64,000 nucleotides of DNA from Salinimonas lutimaris (GTDB taxonomy: Bacteria > Pseudomonadota > Gammaproteobacteria > Enterobacterales > Alteromonadaceae), in the NCBI RefSeq assembly GCF_005222225.1, contig NZ_CP036536.1, positions 1,140,001 through 1,204,000 of the forward strand. The letters are read 5' to 3'. The notes under the pieces were generated by a model that did not search any database, had not been told where the DNA came from, and saw nothing but the letters and a program-made list of their open reading frames with translations. The position numbers were made by a program, and so were the translations under genes. This document shows positions 63,792 through 64,000 of this stretch, piece by piece. Every line of letters begins with the position of its first letter. Positions within the stretch are counted from its first letter, which is position 1.

Positions 63792-64000
63792 TAGCCCGTT
63801 AACTCCATAAAGCCCTGTCCGGAATGGCTGCCGGTCATATCGACCATACCCTCGTAGTAGCTGAACCGGGCCTGGTTATACTGATCAGGTTTAAACGGGG
63901 CAATTTGCACATCAATCTGCCGGTCAGGAATGCGCAGCTGCCATTGGACCGGTACCGATCTGTTATTAAGAGTGGCTGTACTCACCGGGCGCAGGCTGAT
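63788..64000 (-). CDS. CrtC/AttH lipocalin-like protein, C-terminal part (runs off window)
   Basis: Partial: the frame is open to the window edge, so the N-terminal part lies beyond position 64000. The visible C-terminus contains [32 protein letters not shown] and the closing GFMELTGY, characteristic of the carotenoid 1,2-hydratase-like (AttH/CrtC) lipocalin-type fold found in secreted or ABC-transporter-associated proteins. True hydratase activity is unlikely to be implied by this alone. Confidence 0.72.
   Translation of the reverse strand: MSLRPVSTATLNNRSVPVQWQLRIPDRQIDVQIAPFKPDQYNQARFSYYEGMVDMTGSHSGQGFMELTGY

Overview
The window looks like chromosome from a marine gammaproteobacterium of the Alteromonadales, most likely an Alteromonas/Salinimonas-type Alteromonadaceae. 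This rests on the protein families, on a GC content that looks near 50%, and on gene order. From 4.4 to 24 kb the order serA, rpiA, ygfA, ssrS (6S RNA), ygfB, pepP, ubiH, ubiI, gcvT, gcvH, gcvP follows the E. coli 65-minute region. I ran no database search; names come from recognised motifs and synteny.

Layout. 0-3 kb: a DUF1289 protein, an HDOD signalling protein and two tandem DUF481 outer-membrane-type proteins. 3.1-4.35 kb: a tandem array of about 218-bp units built from palindromic modules; relatives of these modules recur at 18.0-18.4 kb. 4.4-11.9 kb (minus strand): serA, rpiA, a TIM-barrel isomerase, ygfA, a GAF/hybrid sensor kinase, a nucleoside hydrolase, a ribokinase and 6S RNA. 12.3-24 kb (plus strand): ygfB, pepP, two ubiquinone-pathway monooxygenases, a second M24 peptidase, a divergent LysR regulator and the glycine cleavage genes. 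24-35.9 kb: an NhaC antiporter, a GAF histidine kinase, a PQQ-type sugar dehydrogenase, a bacteriocin-like precursor with a small membrane protein, an MFS carrier, an MscS channel, a YrhK protein, a chemoreceptor and an FNT channel. 36-44.6 kb: alpha-amylase, a DapA/NanA-type aldolase, a BCCT carrier, a decayed LysE pseudogene, a zinc alcohol dehydrogenase, an AraC regulator and a sugar acetyltransferase. 44.8-49.1 kb: dgkA-eptA divergent from an OmpR-type two-component pair, with two PmrA-box-like repeats between them. 49.4-59.3 kb: a zinc-protease-like lipoprotein, then a TonB receptor and a pullulanase lipoprotein. 59.4-64 kb: an EamA carrier, a DUF4437 cupin, a lipoprotein, a phosphatase-like protein, glutaminase and a truncated CrtC-like gene.

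How the parts fit. Alpha-amylase, the TonB receptor and pullulanase form a likely starch/pullulan uptake set. An identical 17-bp palindrome-like site lies before the amylase and before the receptor, 16 kb apart, suggesting one shared (probably LacI/MalR-type) regulator. EptA, DgkA and the two-component pair look like a self-contained lipid A modification unit: EptA would release diacylglycerol from phosphatidylethanolamine and DgkA would recycle it. Nucleoside hydrolase plus ribokinase would release ribose from nucleosides and phosphorylate it; they have been inserted between 6S RNA and ygfA.

The least explained items are the bacteriocin-like pair at 29.1-29.6 kb, the repeat array, the loss of zapA from its usual slot, a hybrid kinase with an eroded ATP-binding domain, and an EamA gene that appears to start at ATT. 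No insertion sequence, phage, CRISPR array, tRNA or rRNA was seen.
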